Source of the DNA: VXLM01 sp034421575
GTDB taxonomy: Bacteria; Chloroflexota; Dehalococcoidia; Lucifugimonadales; VXLM01
NCBI GenBank assembly: GCA_034421575.1
Contig: DAOUKG010000028.1
Coordinates: 27,159 to 91,158, forward strand
Length of the DNA: 64,000 nt
Direction: 5' to 3'
Below are positions 1 through 8,389 of this stretch, one piece after another. The position numbers were made by a program, and so were the translations under genes. Position 1 is the first letter of the stretch. The number at the start of each line of letters is the position of its first letter. The notes under the pieces were generated by a model. It saw nothing but the letters and a program-made list of their open reading frames with translations. It had not been told where the DNA came from and searched no databases.

Positions 1-142
1 CGTTGACGTTCGCGACCTTCATTCCCTTGGCTGAGCGCTTGGTGCGTCGCTTGCCCCTCGATGTCAGGGGACGGACGCTGTCGGATGGGTACCTGTTTCC
101 GTAGGGTTCGGCCTTGCCGTGCCGGAGTATGTACAGTTCCAT
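1..142 (-). CDS. sixA: Phosphohistidine phosphatase SixA-like, N-terminal part
   Basis: The first 47 residues of a minus-strand gene that runs off the window start. The protein opens MELYILRHGKAEP, which carries the RHG catalytic motif of histidine phosphatases close to the N-terminus, as in SixA. The following segment (PLTSRGKRRTKRSAKG) fits the conserved LT-x-x-G-x-x-x-A region. SixA removes phosphate from phosphohistidine in signalling proteins; this role comes from the family. A GGAGGG ribosome-binding sequence precedes the ATG at 142. The catalytic C-terminal half is outside the window, so SixA cannot be separated with certainty from other RHG phosphatases. Confidence 0.75.
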   Translation of the reverse strand, partial: MELYILRHGKAEPYGNRYPSDSVRPLTSRGKRRTKRSAKGMKVANVN

Positions 143-219
143 GTTCGCCCTCCGTCTCGGAATAAGCTCAGGATATCAGGTCTCCGCCTGAAAGAGGCGG
201 ATCTTCACCATCCACCCCA

Positions 220-248
220 CCGTCATTCCCGCGAAAGCGGGAATCCAA
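220..248. repeat. REP-like palindrome (GTCATTCCCGCG type)
   Basis: A short hairpin element with the form CCCGCGAAAGCGGG flanked by GTCATT and AATCC. The same unit recurs on either strand at many intergenic sites in this window. It is followed by a second small palindrome (CCCTCTCCC/GGGAGAGGG) at about 252-275. Confidence 0.8.
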
Positions 249-305
249 TCCCCTCTCCCGTCGTGGGAGAGGGCTAGGGTGAGGGGTGAGGGTGCGAGAA
301 AGCAC

Positions 306-330
306 GTTCGGCCTGAGCCTGTCGAAGGCC
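306..330. repeat. REP-like palindrome (TTCGGCCTGAGCCTGTCGAA type)
   Basis: A second dispersed palindrome family, with the core GGCCTGAG-C-TGTCGAAGGCC. Related copies lie near 8141, 13142, 33462, 34348, 47139 and 54711, always between genes. Confidence 0.75.
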
Positions 331-362
331 CTCTTATCTCCCCCACCGGAGGATACACAACC

Positions 363-542
363 ACCGTCATACCGGCGAAGGCCGGTATCCAGAAGGGTGG
401 GGAGGTTCACATCATCAACTCTGAACAATTACAGCCCACCGTCATACCGGCGAAGGCCGGTATCCAGAGGGGTGGGGAGGTTCACTTCATCAACTCTGAA
501 CACTTACATCCCACCGTCATTCCCGCGAAGGCGGGAATCCAT
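363..542. repeat. 75-bp tandem repeat array (two full units plus part of a third)
   Basis: Units start at 363, 438 and 513, exactly 75 bp apart. Each begins with the ACCGTCAT hairpin element (CCGGCGAAGGCCGG in the first two units, CCCGCGAAGGCGGG in the third) and continues with GGGTGGGGAGGTTCAC and CATCAACTCTGAACA. The array and the palindromes around it fill the whole gap between the SixA-like gene and the amidohydrolase. No gene is supported between 143 and 619. Confidence 0.9.
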
Positions 543-619
543 CCCTTATTTCCTCTCCGCGCTCCCCGCGCCCTCTGCGGTGAATCCCCTCTCCCGTCGT
601 CGGAGAGATCAGGGAGATC

Positions 620-1441
620 TCACGCCTCGTTGAAGTTATAGAGGCCCAGGGCGGTCTTGCCGAGGACCCATTGCTTGTCCTCCTCGGTGAGCCAATCGAT
701 GTGCTCCTGGAACATCTCCAGGGCGGGGCCGTACTTGGTCTCTCGTTCGACGCCGGGGAAGTTGGTTCCCCACATGAGGCGCTGAGGCCCGAAGGCGTCG
801 TAGATGCGCTTGAACGCGTCGTGCGAGTCCCTGTAGGGGAATGGCTCGTTCTCCTTGTGGGGAGTGAGCTTGACGTAGACGTTGGGGTACTTGGCGAGGT
901 CGAGGACGGGCTTCATGCCGGGGAACGGGGGTGCCTCGATTCGGGGAGCGCCGCCGTTATGGTCCAGGGCGATGGGCACTCCGGGATGTCGAGCGATGAT
1001 GGGCTCGATGTCGGGGTAGTGGATGGACGGGCCGTGCGAGATGAAGCTCGCGCCGAGCTTTGCGGCCCGTTCCCAGATGGCGTCCTGGTCGGGTCCCGCC
1101 CACATGGAGGGATGGTCGGGACGTGTCAGGTGGATGCGGAGACCGCTGAAGCCGTGCTCCGTGACGAGGGTCTCGAGACGGTCGGCGGCTCCGGGCTCGA
1201 ACTGGTTCACGAGTCCTATTGCCGCGAACCTGCCGGGGAAGCGCTTCAGGACGTCGCTGACGTAGGTGTTGTCGAACACGTAGTGGATCGGCTGGACGAT
1301 GACGGCCTTGTCGACGCCGGCCTCATCCATCTTGGTGTTGAGGAACTCGACGCTGCCGTCCTCATTGGAGGTCCTGCCGTCGGCCATGGGGTAGGTGTCG
1401 TAGTCGCTGCTCCACACGTGCAGATGAGTATCGACGATCAC
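620..1441 (-). CDS. Amidohydrolase family (TIM-barrel) metal-dependent hydrolase
   Basis: A 273-residue protein of the amidohydrolase-2 type, the group that includes 2-pyrone-4,6-dicarboxylate lactonase. It opens MIVDTHLHVW, giving the HxH metal pair at His6/His8. Later histidines lie in SHGPSIH and LDHNGG. The usual C-terminal WGTD motif reads WGTNFPG, with Asn for the conserved Asp; this substitution occurs in some members, so it does not by itself mean inactivity. The GTG start at 1441 is supported by AGGAGAA a few bases upstream. The gene lies 37 bp downstream of a sugar isomerase on the same strand, probably in one transcript. The substrate is unknown. Confidence 0.85.
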   Translation of the reverse strand: MIVDTHLHVWSSDYDTYPMADGRTSNEDGSVEFLNTKMDEAGVDKAVIVQPIHYVFDNTYVSDVLKRFPGRFAAIGLVNQFEPGAADRLETLVTEHGFSGLRIHLTRPDHPSMWAGPDQDAIWERAAKLGASFISHGPSIHYPDIEPIIARHPGVPIALDHNGGAPRIEAPPFPGMKPVLDLAKYPNVYVKLTPHKENEPFPYRDSHDAFKRIYDAFGPQRLMWGTNFPGVERETKYGPALEMFQEHIDWLTEEDKQWVLGKTALGLYNFNEA

Positions 1442-1478
1442 GGTATTCTCCTGAAAATGGGTTTGGAATCGCCCTGCC

Positions 1479-2285
1479 CTATTCGGCCAAGAGGTCGCGC
1501 AGATGCCGGGCGGCCTTTCCGATAAGCTCGGTGCGGTCGTCCGGTTCCTGGCCCTCGTAGACGATGGAAATGCTCCCGTTGTAGTTGGCGGCTTTGATGA
1601 TGCCGGCGATGCGCTCGTAGTCGAGGACCTCTTCCCGTCCGCTGGCGATCTTGTAGAACTTGCATCGCACGTAGCTCGCGTAAGGGAGGGTCTGCTCCAT
1701 GTAGCCGTAAATGTCGGCGTTCGGGTCGGGTTCGCCCGCCGCGCCGGGGGAGCCCTGCCACTGGCCGGTATCCATGATCAGCGAGAAGTTCGGGTGGTCG
1801 ACGTCGTTCATGATGCGCAGGACGTCGGGCCCGGTGGCGGCGAGGTTGCGGTTATCGTGGTTCTGGAGGGCAACGACGACGCCTTTTTCAGCGCCGTACT
1901 CGGAGACCTCCCTGAGGCATCCCGCCAGAGCGGCGAAGAGAGGGTCGCGGTTCTCGGTCTCCTGGGTCTGCCAGCCGAACAGCCGGATGAGCGGCGAGCC
2001 GAGAACCAGGGCCACGTCGACTGCCGCCTTGGCGTCCTCCACCCTGGCGCGCTGAGTCTCCTCGTCGCCCGCGAATCCGCCCGCCACGCCGAGGTAACCG
2101 ATGGGGAGTCCAAGATCGAGGCATTGGCGCTTGATGCCGAGCAGGTACGAAACGTCGGTGGATGGGAAGGCGCGAAGGTGGAAATCGAGGCAGTCGAGAC
2201 GCAGGTCGTAGCAGGTGCGAATGAAGTCCTCGACCTCGATGCCGACGCTCTTATAGCTGAGGTAGTTGCAGCCGATTTTGATCAT
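1479..2285 (-). CDS. Sugar phosphate isomerase/epimerase family protein (xylose isomerase-like TIM barrel)
   Basis: A 268-residue AP-endonuclease-2/xylose-isomerase-like TIM barrel. Family features are the opening MIKIGCNYLSY, the central HDN metal/active-site stretch (VVVALQNHDNRNL) and the strand IMDTGQWQGSP. Members isomerise or epimerise sugars and cyclitols using a divalent metal. The ATG is at 2285. It is a clear paralog of the gene at 27918-28781, sharing PIGYLG/PIGYIG, the IMD-GQW-GSPG stretch and the YASYVR-K-Y tail. Followed by the amidohydrolase on the same strand, it may feed a ring-opening or sugar-acid step; that is inference. Confidence 0.85.
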   Translation of the reverse strand: MIKIGCNYLSYKSVGIEVEDFIRTCYDLRLDCLDFHLRAFPSTDVSYLLGIKRQCLDLGLPIGYLGVAGGFAGDEETQRARVEDAKAAVDVALVLGSPLIRLFGWQTQETENRDPLFAALAGCLREVSEYGAEKGVVVALQNHDNRNLAATGPDVLRIMNDVDHPNFSLIMDTGQWQGSPGAAGEPDPNADIYGYMEQTLPYASYVRCKFYKIASGREEVLDYERIAGIIKAANYNGSISIVYEGQEPDDRTELIGKAARHLRDLLAE

Positions 2286-2398
2286 TGTCCGTCCGTGTTT
2301 GAGTTCGTCTATAATGGAACGCCACGCAACCGCGACGAGCGGTCAACAGGATACACCTTACCAATGCCGTTTGCGAGTTCATGGGACCGCCCGCAAGT

Positions 2399-2478
2399 GT
2401 TCAGAATTGATGAGAGTAACACTCCCCACCCCATTGGATACCCTCTTTCGCGGATATGACGGAGGCTGTGTGCGTTGA
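2399..2478. repeat. Diverged inverted copy of the 75-bp repeat unit
   Basis: The stretch GTTCAGAATTGATGAGAG, then ACTCCCCACCCC, then a GGATACC-CGCGG-ATGACGG element, is the reverse complement of the unit tandemly repeated at 363-542. It includes the outer GTGTGCG/ATACACA flank. It sits between the divergent sugar isomerase and transporter genes. Confidence 0.7.
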
Positions 2479-2548
2479 GCGCTCTCACGAAGTCTGAACA
2501 CTTGCGGCCGCCCAACCGGCCTCGGCATCCGACCATGACGAAACTGCA

Positions 2549-3454
2549 GTGTCCTGGATAGTCGTTACCCTTCTCAGTTCCGCCGTCCTGGGGATGATCG
2601 GCATTCTCGACAAGGCGTTTCTGTACCACTACGCCCGTTCGCACCTGACGCTTCCCCTCCTGATAGGCATTGGTCACATCCCTATCGGGGTCTTCTTCAT
2701 AGTAGTTTCGCCCCTGGACGGTCTGACCGTTACATCGGCGGGTTGGGGGCTGGCGGCAGGCCTGTTCGGCGGGTTGGGGGGTGTAATCTTCTTCCGGGTA
2801 GTGGCGAGGCGGGAAGTCTCGCGGGCGGTCCCTGTGACCCAAACGTTTCCGATCTTCGTCGCGCCCATGGCCGTACTGTTCCTGGGCGAGAGTCTCAGGG
2901 TATTCGACTGGTTCGCCATCCTGGTGACGGTGGCGGGCGCGGTATTGATCTCGATACGGCAGGGTACGGAGGGAAAAGGGTTCGTCATCGACCGATCCTT
3001 CTACGAGCTGCTGCTGGCGAGCCTGCTGATGGCGGGCATGAACCTGGCGGCCAAGCAGGCATTGGAGACGCTGCCGGTGCTATTGGTGCATGGCATTCGA
3101 TCGTTGGCGCTCACGCCGATGCTGCTCGCGTTTTCCGTCCGGAGCGAGTCGTTGGCGGATCTCCGCAGGATGGTGGCTGAGAGGAGCCCGGCCCTCGCAA
3201 TCTTCGGGGTCAACGAGTACCTGATCGCCAATACGGGGATGGTGTTGAACTTGTGGGCGACATCGCTGGGACCCGTGTCACTGGTGACGGCCCTGTCGGC
3301 GAGCACGTCGCTCTTTCTCCTGGTATACAGCATCCTACTGAGCCTGCGATTCAGGAATATGCTGGGAGAACAGGTAGGACGACAAGCTGTCTTGGTGAAG
3401 GCGGTGGCTACGACGCTCATCGTGCTCGGGGTTGCGGTAATATCACTCCGATGA
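2549..3454 (+). CDS. EamA/DMT-family transporter
   Basis: A 301-residue integral membrane protein with about ten hydrophobic segments arranged as two repeated EamA halves (about residues 5-140 and 155-300). This is the standard size and layout of drug/metabolite transporters, which usually export small metabolites or amino acids. Conserved family cues include PVTQTFPIFVAP followed by an FLGES segment. Translation starts at a GTG; the ATG at 2535 is out of frame. The substrate cannot be read from the sequence. It is transcribed divergently from the sugar isomerase and ends 87 bp before the FAD enzyme. Confidence 0.8.
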   Translation: MSWIVVTLLSSAVLGMIGILDKAFLYHYARSHLTLPLLIGIGHIPIGVFFIVVSPLDGLTVTSAGWGLAAGLFGGLGGVIFFRVVARREVSRAVPVTQTFPIFVAPMAVLFLGESLRVFDWFAILVTVAGAVLISIRQGTEGKGFVIDRSFYELLLASLLMAGMNLAAKQALETLPVLLVHGIRSLALTPMLLAFSVRSESLADLRRMVAERSPALAIFGVNEYLIANTGMVLNLWATSLGPVSLVTALSASTSLFLLVYSILLSLRFRNMLGEQVGRQAVLVKAVATTLIVLGVAVISLR

Positions 3455-3541
3455 GAACGGCAATTTCCGGGGAGATTGACACGAGGTTGGACAACGCCTA
3501 GTCTGCCGACACTGCAAGGCGGGAGCCGAGAGGAGTTGCAA

Positions 3542-5092
3542 ATGGCCGAGAAGACGAAGGTGGTAATCGTTGGCGCCGGACACAATGGACTGGTGGCCGC
3601 GGGATACCTGGCGCGTGCGGGGCTGGACGTACAGGTGCTGGAGCGGCGGGACGTTGTCGGGGGAGCCGCGGTTACGGAGGAGTGGTTCCCCGGGTACAGG
3701 ATCTCCACGTGCTCATACGTGTGTCACATCCTGCAGAAGAAGGTTATCGACGAACTGGAGCTGCGTAAATACGGGTTCCATGTCTATCCCATCGATCCGA
3801 TGCGTGTGCATCCATTCCCCAACGGGAAGGTCATCACCTTTTGGCATGACGATGAGAAGACGGTGGACGAGGTACGAAAGATCTCACCGGAGGACGCGGA
3901 CGCTTGGATGGACTGGGCGAACCTATGGCACAGGGCGGTGCGGATACTGAGCAGCTACTATCTGGGCCCGCCGCCGCCGCTGGCGGAGCTTGCCGAGAGG
4001 TTCCGCGATGAGGGAGAGGAGGAACTGCTGGAGACTCTGCTCACGGTGCCCTACAGAGACCTGATCGACCGTTATTTCGTGTCGGACGAAATCAAGGCCG
4101 CAGTGAGCAACGGGGCAACGGACGTGGGGGACATAAGCGCGCCCGGGAGCTCGTACCTCATTGGGCTGTACAGGTTCAGCGCGTTTAGGGACGACACGGA
4201 GAACTATGGGATTGTTCGAGGCGGCATGGGAGGAATCACGCAGTCGATGGCGCGCTCGGCGGAGGCCGCGGGGGTGTCGATACGGACGGGAGCGGAGGTT
4301 GAACGCATCGTGACACAGAGCGGGCGAGCGGTGGGAGTGCAGTTGGTCGACGGCGAGGTGATTGAGGCGGACGTGGTGCTTTCGAACGCGGACCCGAAGA
4401 GGACGTTCCTCAAGCTGCTTGGGGAGGGTGACCTCGACACGGAATTCGTTGATGAAGTGAGCGCGTTGAAGACCATGTCGGGGTCGGCGAAGTTCTTGTG
4501 CTCGTTGCGAGAATTGCCTGACTTTTCCGGATATCTCGGCTCGGAGTATAACCCTGAGCACCTGGCGATGATCTCGCTGTGTCCATCTGTGGAGCAGTCG
4601 GAGATAACGTGGAGCGAAGCGAAAAACGGCAGAATACCTGACACGCCGATAATCCAGGTGCAGATCCCATCCGTGTACGACAAGACGGTTGCTCCCGACG
4701 GACGGCACGTCCTATCACTTTGGGTGCTCTTCCTTCCCACTCACGTGCGTGACGGGTCGTGGGCGGAGGCGCGCCAGGAGTTTGGCGAGCGGCTCATCAA
4801 CGAGGTTACGAAGTACGCTCCGAATTTCAGGGACGCGATACTTGATTGGACGCTGCTGACGCCGGAGGATATCGAGGAGCGCATTGGGCTGACCGACGGG
4901 AACATCCGGCACATCGATATGATTCCCCAGCAGATGATGTCGCGAAGGCCGCTGCCGGGGTGGTCGGACTACAGGACGCCCGTGGAGGGGCTGTACCTGT
5001 GCGGTGCGGGCACGCATCCGGGTGGCGAGGTGACGGGTGCGCCCGGACACAACGCGGCGCACGTTGTGATGGAGGAGTTGGGGGTTCGCTAG
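3542..5092 (+). CDS. Phytoene desaturase-like / PYROXD2-like FAD-dependent oxidoreductase
   Basis: A 516-residue flavoprotein. The dinucleotide fold is at the N-terminus (VVIVGAGHNGLVAAGYLARAG, GxGxxG at residues 11-16), followed by the LERRDVVGGAA segment that binds FAD in phytoene-desaturase-type enzymes. The C-terminus has the matching FAD motif (GLYLCGAGTHPGGEVTGAPG, then HNAA). Length and motifs fit the PYROXD2/CrtI-like group more closely than true carotenoid desaturases, and no other carotenoid gene lies nearby. The ATG at 3542, preceded by GAGAGGAG, is preferred over an open frame extending 22 codons upstream. The substrate is unknown. Confidence 0.85.
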   Translation: MAEKTKVVIVGAGHNGLVAAGYLARAGLDVQVLERRDVVGGAAVTEEWFPGYRISTCSYVCHILQKKVIDELELRKYGFHVYPIDPMRVHPFPNGKVITFWHDDEKTVDEVRKISPEDADAWMDWANLWHRAVRILSSYYLGPPPPLAELAERFRDEGEEELLETLLTVPYRDLIDRYFVSDEIKAAVSNGATDVGDISAPGSSYLIGLYRFSAFRDDTENYGIVRGGMGGITQSMARSAEAAGVSIRTGAEVERIVTQSGRAVGVQLVDGEVIEADVVLSNADPKRTFLKLLGEGDLDTEFVDEVSALKTMSGSAKFLCSLRELPDFSGYLGSEYNPEHLAMISLCPSVEQSEITWSEAKNGRIPDTPIIQVQIPSVYDKTVAPDGRHVLSLWVLFLPTHVRDGSWAEARQEFGERLINEVTKYAPNFRDAILDWTLLTPEDIEERIGLTDGNIRHIDMIPQQMMSRRPLPGWSDYRTPVEGLYLCGAGTHPGGEVTGAPGHNAAHVVMEELGVR

Positions 5093-5179
5093 GGAAGGCC
5101 CTTCGACGGACTCAGAGCTTGCCCCGTACCTGATGCGGGGGCGAACGGGAACCGACTCTTGACACCCTCTTGGCGGGCG

Positions 5180-6763
5180 TCACATTGGGGCAACGCGGTC
5201 TACGGTAAGACCTGGAGGGCGCTCGAATTCCTTGTATCGGACGTGGATTTCTACGCCGTTCACGCTGCGTGTGAAGCCCGCTGTTTTCTCCTGGCGCTTG
5301 GTCTCTATCTCGAGGACGTTGTTGCCCTGGACAAGGTCGTCCAATTCCAGGGTGAACTCGAAGAAGTGGGCGGACATGGAGAACGGGGCCTGAACGTCCA
5401 TGCCTCCGGCCATGACGGTGGCCATGCGGAGGGCGCGCTCGTCGGTGATCTCGGCCTTTTCCAGGGGGAGGACACGTTCGTTGAAGCGGAACTCGATTTC
5501 GTCTTCAATGCAGAAGAAGGAGAAGCGGATGCTCAGGACAGGCCTTCGCAACTCGCCCTCCGCCTTCGCCGATTCCAGGTCGTCGGCGATGGGAACATTC
5601 AGGGTGACGGTCTCCCCCTCCACAAGGTCGACCGGGAGATGCCGGTCGGGTGTGGTTGTCTCCTCACCCTCACCACCCTCGCGGGGGGCGAGCAGGTAGC
5701 GCTTGTTGCGACGTTCGTAGATTTCGGGACGGCCAAGCTCGCGGAGGGCCTGGTACTCGCGCTCGCCGAATGGCCAGGGGTAGTAACCATCGAAGACGCC
5801 GGCCCAGCCGTGGTAGCTGAGCGTCTGGGTCAGGGCGCGGAACATCTCGGCGTCCGGCTTGCCGACGCGGTGGTCGTAGATGCGGCGTGGGGGACGATAG
5901 TAGGCCGGAACGCCGACACGGTTGGCTACATCGGGGAGCCAGTTGTTCGACATGCAGGTGTCGATGAGGTTCGCCCTTTCGCTTCCGACAACGATATCGA
6001 CGTCGCCTTCCTGTATCCAGGTGGCCACGTCGAGACCGATATCGAGGTTCGCCCGCTCGTCGGCGAAGACACGGGCCATGATTGGAATCTTGCGGTCCTG
6101 CTGGACGCTGATGGAGTCCACGAGGTCGCGGACTTCCTCCATGAAGCGGTTCATGGTCGAGATGCCGGACTCCGTCTCCTCCATGCGGAAGTAGAGCGGG
6201 AAGAACATGAAATCGAGCTCGATGCCGTCGGCCTTGTAGTCGACGAGCATCTCGCGGATCATGGCCTTCTTGTCGTCCCACACGAGGTGGTTCGTGAAAT
6301 CGTAAGCCCAGCGGGTCTGGTGCTTCGGCCAGCGAGGGTCGTTCACCCCGTGGCATACGGCGCGTTCATGCTGCCATCGCAGCCAGCCGCATCTGTCCGC
6401 GCCCGGGGGCTGGGCGTCCTGCAACCGGAGACTGGGGAAGACTTTCAGACCGGTCCGTCGCCCGTGTTCGATGACCTCGCGTACTTGGTCGGTGCCCTTC
6501 TCCCTGGCGACCTGCACCATTCGCATGATGCGCCAGTCGATGTAGCTCTCCCAGACCTCCTTCGCCTCCCCGACGACGCGTCCGACCTTGCTGTCGTGGA
6601 AGTAGACGTCGCCGTACCCAAGTCCGAGCACGAGGAGATCGACGCCGGTGCCGAGCACTTCGTTGACCGGCTGCCGGAGCTTACCGATGCTGACGGGTGG
6701 CTCTACGCGCTTGCCGTGGAAATGGTGGCCGTCGTTGTAGTAGATGAGGTGAGGACGGAGCAT
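5180..6763 (-). CDS. Putative glycoside-hydrolase-like TIM-barrel protein of unknown function
   Basis: A 527-residue protein without a signal peptide. Residues about 1-350 look like a glycosidase-type TIM barrel. They contain the strand KADGIELDFMFFPLYF (about 178-192), with an acidic pair on a barrel strand as in GH10-like hypothetical families. They also contain VWESYIDWRIMRM and the late motif YHGWAGVFDGYYPWPF. Residues about 380-527 form a beta-rich domain (VEGETVTLNVPIADD, later SMSAHFFEFTLELDDL and NNVLEIETK), probably a carbohydrate-binding-like sandwich. I cannot name an enzyme activity. The ATG at 6763 has GGAAGG upstream. The gene is divergent from the inositol phosphate synthase gene. 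Confidence 0.6.
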   Translation of the reverse strand: MLRPHLIYYNDGHHFHGKRVEPPVSIGKLRQPVNEVLGTGVDLLVLGLGYGDVYFHDSKVGRVVGEAKEVWESYIDWRIMRMVQVAREKGTDQVREVIEHGRRTGLKVFPSLRLQDAQPPGADRCGWLRWQHERAVCHGVNDPRWPKHQTRWAYDFTNHLVWDDKKAMIREMLVDYKADGIELDFMFFPLYFRMEETESGISTMNRFMEEVRDLVDSISVQQDRKIPIMARVFADERANLDIGLDVATWIQEGDVDIVVGSERANLIDTCMSNNWLPDVANRVGVPAYYRPPRRIYDHRVGKPDAEMFRALTQTLSYHGWAGVFDGYYPWPFGEREYQALRELGRPEIYERRNKRYLLAPREGGEGEETTTPDRHLPVDLVEGETVTLNVPIADDLESAKAEGELRRPVLSIRFSFFCIEDEIEFRFNERVLPLEKAEITDERALRMATVMAGGMDVQAPFSMSAHFFEFTLELDDLVQGNNVLEIETKRQEKTAGFTRSVNGVEIHVRYKEFERPPGLTVDRVAPM

Positions 6764-6990
6764 CCCACGCCTTCCTTATTTTGTAGCGTGACGCTCACGG
6801 GGAGCGACTTTCGTTTCTGCCTTTAGGACTGGCAAAGAATACTACGACAGGGGCAGTTATGGAAGACTGAGGGGATCAAGCCGACGCAAAGAGTCATACT
6901 ATCGCCGTATGTTGGCGCTGTGCTACAATCCGGGATGGTTTTGACGGCTGAGCCGCAGTATAGACGAAAGAAACGGGGTGGAGGGACTCG

Positions 6991-8082
6991 GTGGCAAACA
7001 GCATTAAAGTAGCGATTATCGGCGTGGGAAACTGCGCGTCTTCCCTGGTTCAGGGCATTGAGAAGTACAAGCACGTCGGGGAAGAGGACGAAGTGCCGGG
7101 AATCATGCACCCGGTGATGGGCGAGTACGGGGTCGGCGATATCGAGGTGGTGGCTGCATTCGACATCAACGAGACCAAGGTGGGGCTCGACCTGTCGGAG
7201 GCGATCCTTGCGGAACCGAACAACACGGTGACGTTCGCGGAGGTTCCGCAGACGGGCGTGACGGTACAGCGGGGGATGACCCACGACGGCATCGGTCAGT
7301 ACGTGTCGGACATGGTGAAGAAGGCGCCGGGAGGCACGGCGGACATATCGGGGACGCTCCAGGAGCGCGAGGTGGATGTGGTGATCAACTACCTGCCGGT
7401 CGGCTCGGAGGAGGCGACGCGGTGGTACGCCGAGCAGGTGCTGGCGGCGAAGGTCGGGTTCATCAACTGCATTCCGGTCTTCATCGCGAGCGGCGAGAAT
7501 GACTACTGGCAGAAGCGGTTCCGTGACGCCGGAGCGCCGATCATCGGCGACGACATCAAGTCGCAGGTTGGGGCTACTATCGTACACAGGGCTCTGGCGA
7601 GGCTGTTCATGGACCGGGGCGTCCAGCTTGACAACACTTATCAGCTTAATTTCGGCGGAAACACGGACTTCCTGAACATGCTGGAGCGTGAGCGTCTGAC
7701 GAGCAAGAAGGTCTCGAAGACGCAGTCGGTGCGGTCGCAGATAGACAACGAGATTCAGGCCGAGAACATCCACATCGGGCCCAGCGACCACGTGCCGTGG
7801 CTGACGGATCGCAAGTGGGCCTACATCCGGCTGGAGGGCACGAGCTTCGGCGACGTTCCACTGAACGTCGAGCTCAAGCTGGAGGTCTGGGACAGTCCAA
7901 ACTCGGCCGGTGTGGTGATCGACGCCATCCGCTGCGCGAAGATCGCGAGGGACCGCGGTATCGGCGGCCCGATCCTGGCGCCGTCGGCCTACTTCATGAA
8001 GTCTCCCCCCGTGCAGTACCACGACGACGTGGCGCGGGAGATGGTGGAGGACTTCATAGCGGGGCGTGACGGAGCAGGGTAA
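6991..8082 (+). CDS. ino1: Inositol-3-phosphate synthase (myo-inositol-1-phosphate synthase)
   Basis: A 363-residue protein that converts glucose 6-phosphate to 1D-myo-inositol 3-phosphate with bound NAD. The N-terminal Rossmann motif is GVGNCASSLVQG (residues 11-22). Other family blocks are VAAFDIN, VVINYLPVGSE, GDDIKSQVGATI with the catalytic lysine region, NFGGNTDFLNM and KTQSVRSQ. Length and sequence match the short actinobacterial/archaeal type rather than the roughly 500-residue eukaryotic enzyme. The GTG start at 6991 follows GGTGGAGGGA. It heads a cluster with a PimA-like glycosyltransferase and a CDP-alcohol phosphotransferase, so its product most likely goes into phosphatidylinositol-type lipids. 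Confidence 0.93.
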   Translation: MANSIKVAIIGVGNCASSLVQGIEKYKHVGEEDEVPGIMHPVMGEYGVGDIEVVAAFDINETKVGLDLSEAILAEPNNTVTFAEVPQTGVTVQRGMTHDGIGQYVSDMVKKAPGGTADISGTLQEREVDVVINYLPVGSEEATRWYAEQVLAAKVGFINCIPVFIASGENDYWQKRFRDAGAPIIGDDIKSQVGATIVHRALARLFMDRGVQLDNTYQLNFGGNTDFLNMLERERLTSKKVSKTQSVRSQIDNEIQAENIHIGPSDHVPWLTDRKWAYIRLEGTSFGDVPLNVELKLEVWDSPNSAGVVIDAIRCAKIARDRGIGGPILAPSAYFMKSPPVQYHDDVAREMVEDFIAGRDGAG

Positions 8083-8140
8083 GAAGAGGGACTGGGTTCC
8101 AGGTTCTGGGTCTTCTCATTGGCTTCTCCTGCACGGGCCC

Positions 8141-8197
8141 CGTTCGGCCTGAGCTTGTCGAAGGCCGTGTGGGGCGTAACGCTGCTCAGGGCGAACG
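8141..8197. repeat. Composite palindromic repeat
   Basis: Two joined elements: TTCGGCCTGAGCTTGTCGAA followed by GGGGCGTAACGCTGCTCAGG with GCGAACG. The same pair, in the same order or with the first half inverted, is present at 13142-13219 and 47139-47210. Confidence 0.8.
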
Positions 8198-8301
8198 TGA
8201 TTTGCTCCGCTTGCCTACGGGCGTCTTTCTGGTCTAGGATTGCCTCTACGTAGCTTGTTGGACGGGGCGACAGCGGGACGATCAGCCCCAACCCCTGCCC
8301 C

Positions 8302-8330
8302 ACTGGATACCGGCCTCCGCCGGTATGACG
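8302..8330. repeat. REP-like palindrome
   Basis: CACTGGATACCGGCC-TCC-GCCGGTATGACG, a copy of the hairpin family described at 220. It lies just upstream of the glycosyltransferase start. An open frame reads through it, which is why the upstream start of the next gene is rejected. Confidence 0.8.
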
Positions 8331-8389
8331 ATTTCAGCTTGGCGATTGGGATACGACCGGAATGGCAAAACCGTGATCTGAAGGGGTCT

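Noticed and set aside
363..542. CRISPR array
   Set aside because: The 75-bp units have no short repeat/variable spacer structure and no cas genes are present; the spacers are also repeated.
286..641. Plus-strand frames through the repeat array at the left end
   Set aside because: They arise from tandem palindromes (repeated VIPAKAGIQ-type translations) and are not proteins.
620..1441. Inactive amidohydrolase because of WGTN in place of WGTD
   Set aside because: Asn at this position is found in some members of the family, so the change alone does not support loss of function.
5159..6826. Plus-strand open frame of 555 codons opposite the TIM-barrel gene
   Set aside because: Its Val/Asp/Gly-rich composition is that of an antisense shadow; the minus-strand protein has coherent barrel motifs.
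6823..8022. Long minus-strand open frame (399 codons) antisense to the inositol phosphate synthase
   Set aside because: It mirrors the third-codon GC bias of the real gene, has no ribosome-binding site and no recognisable domain.
8240..8389. N-terminal extension of the PimA-like glycosyltransferase
   Set aside because: Translation would run through a REP element; the ATG at 8390 has a ribosome-binding site and begins just before the conserved fold.
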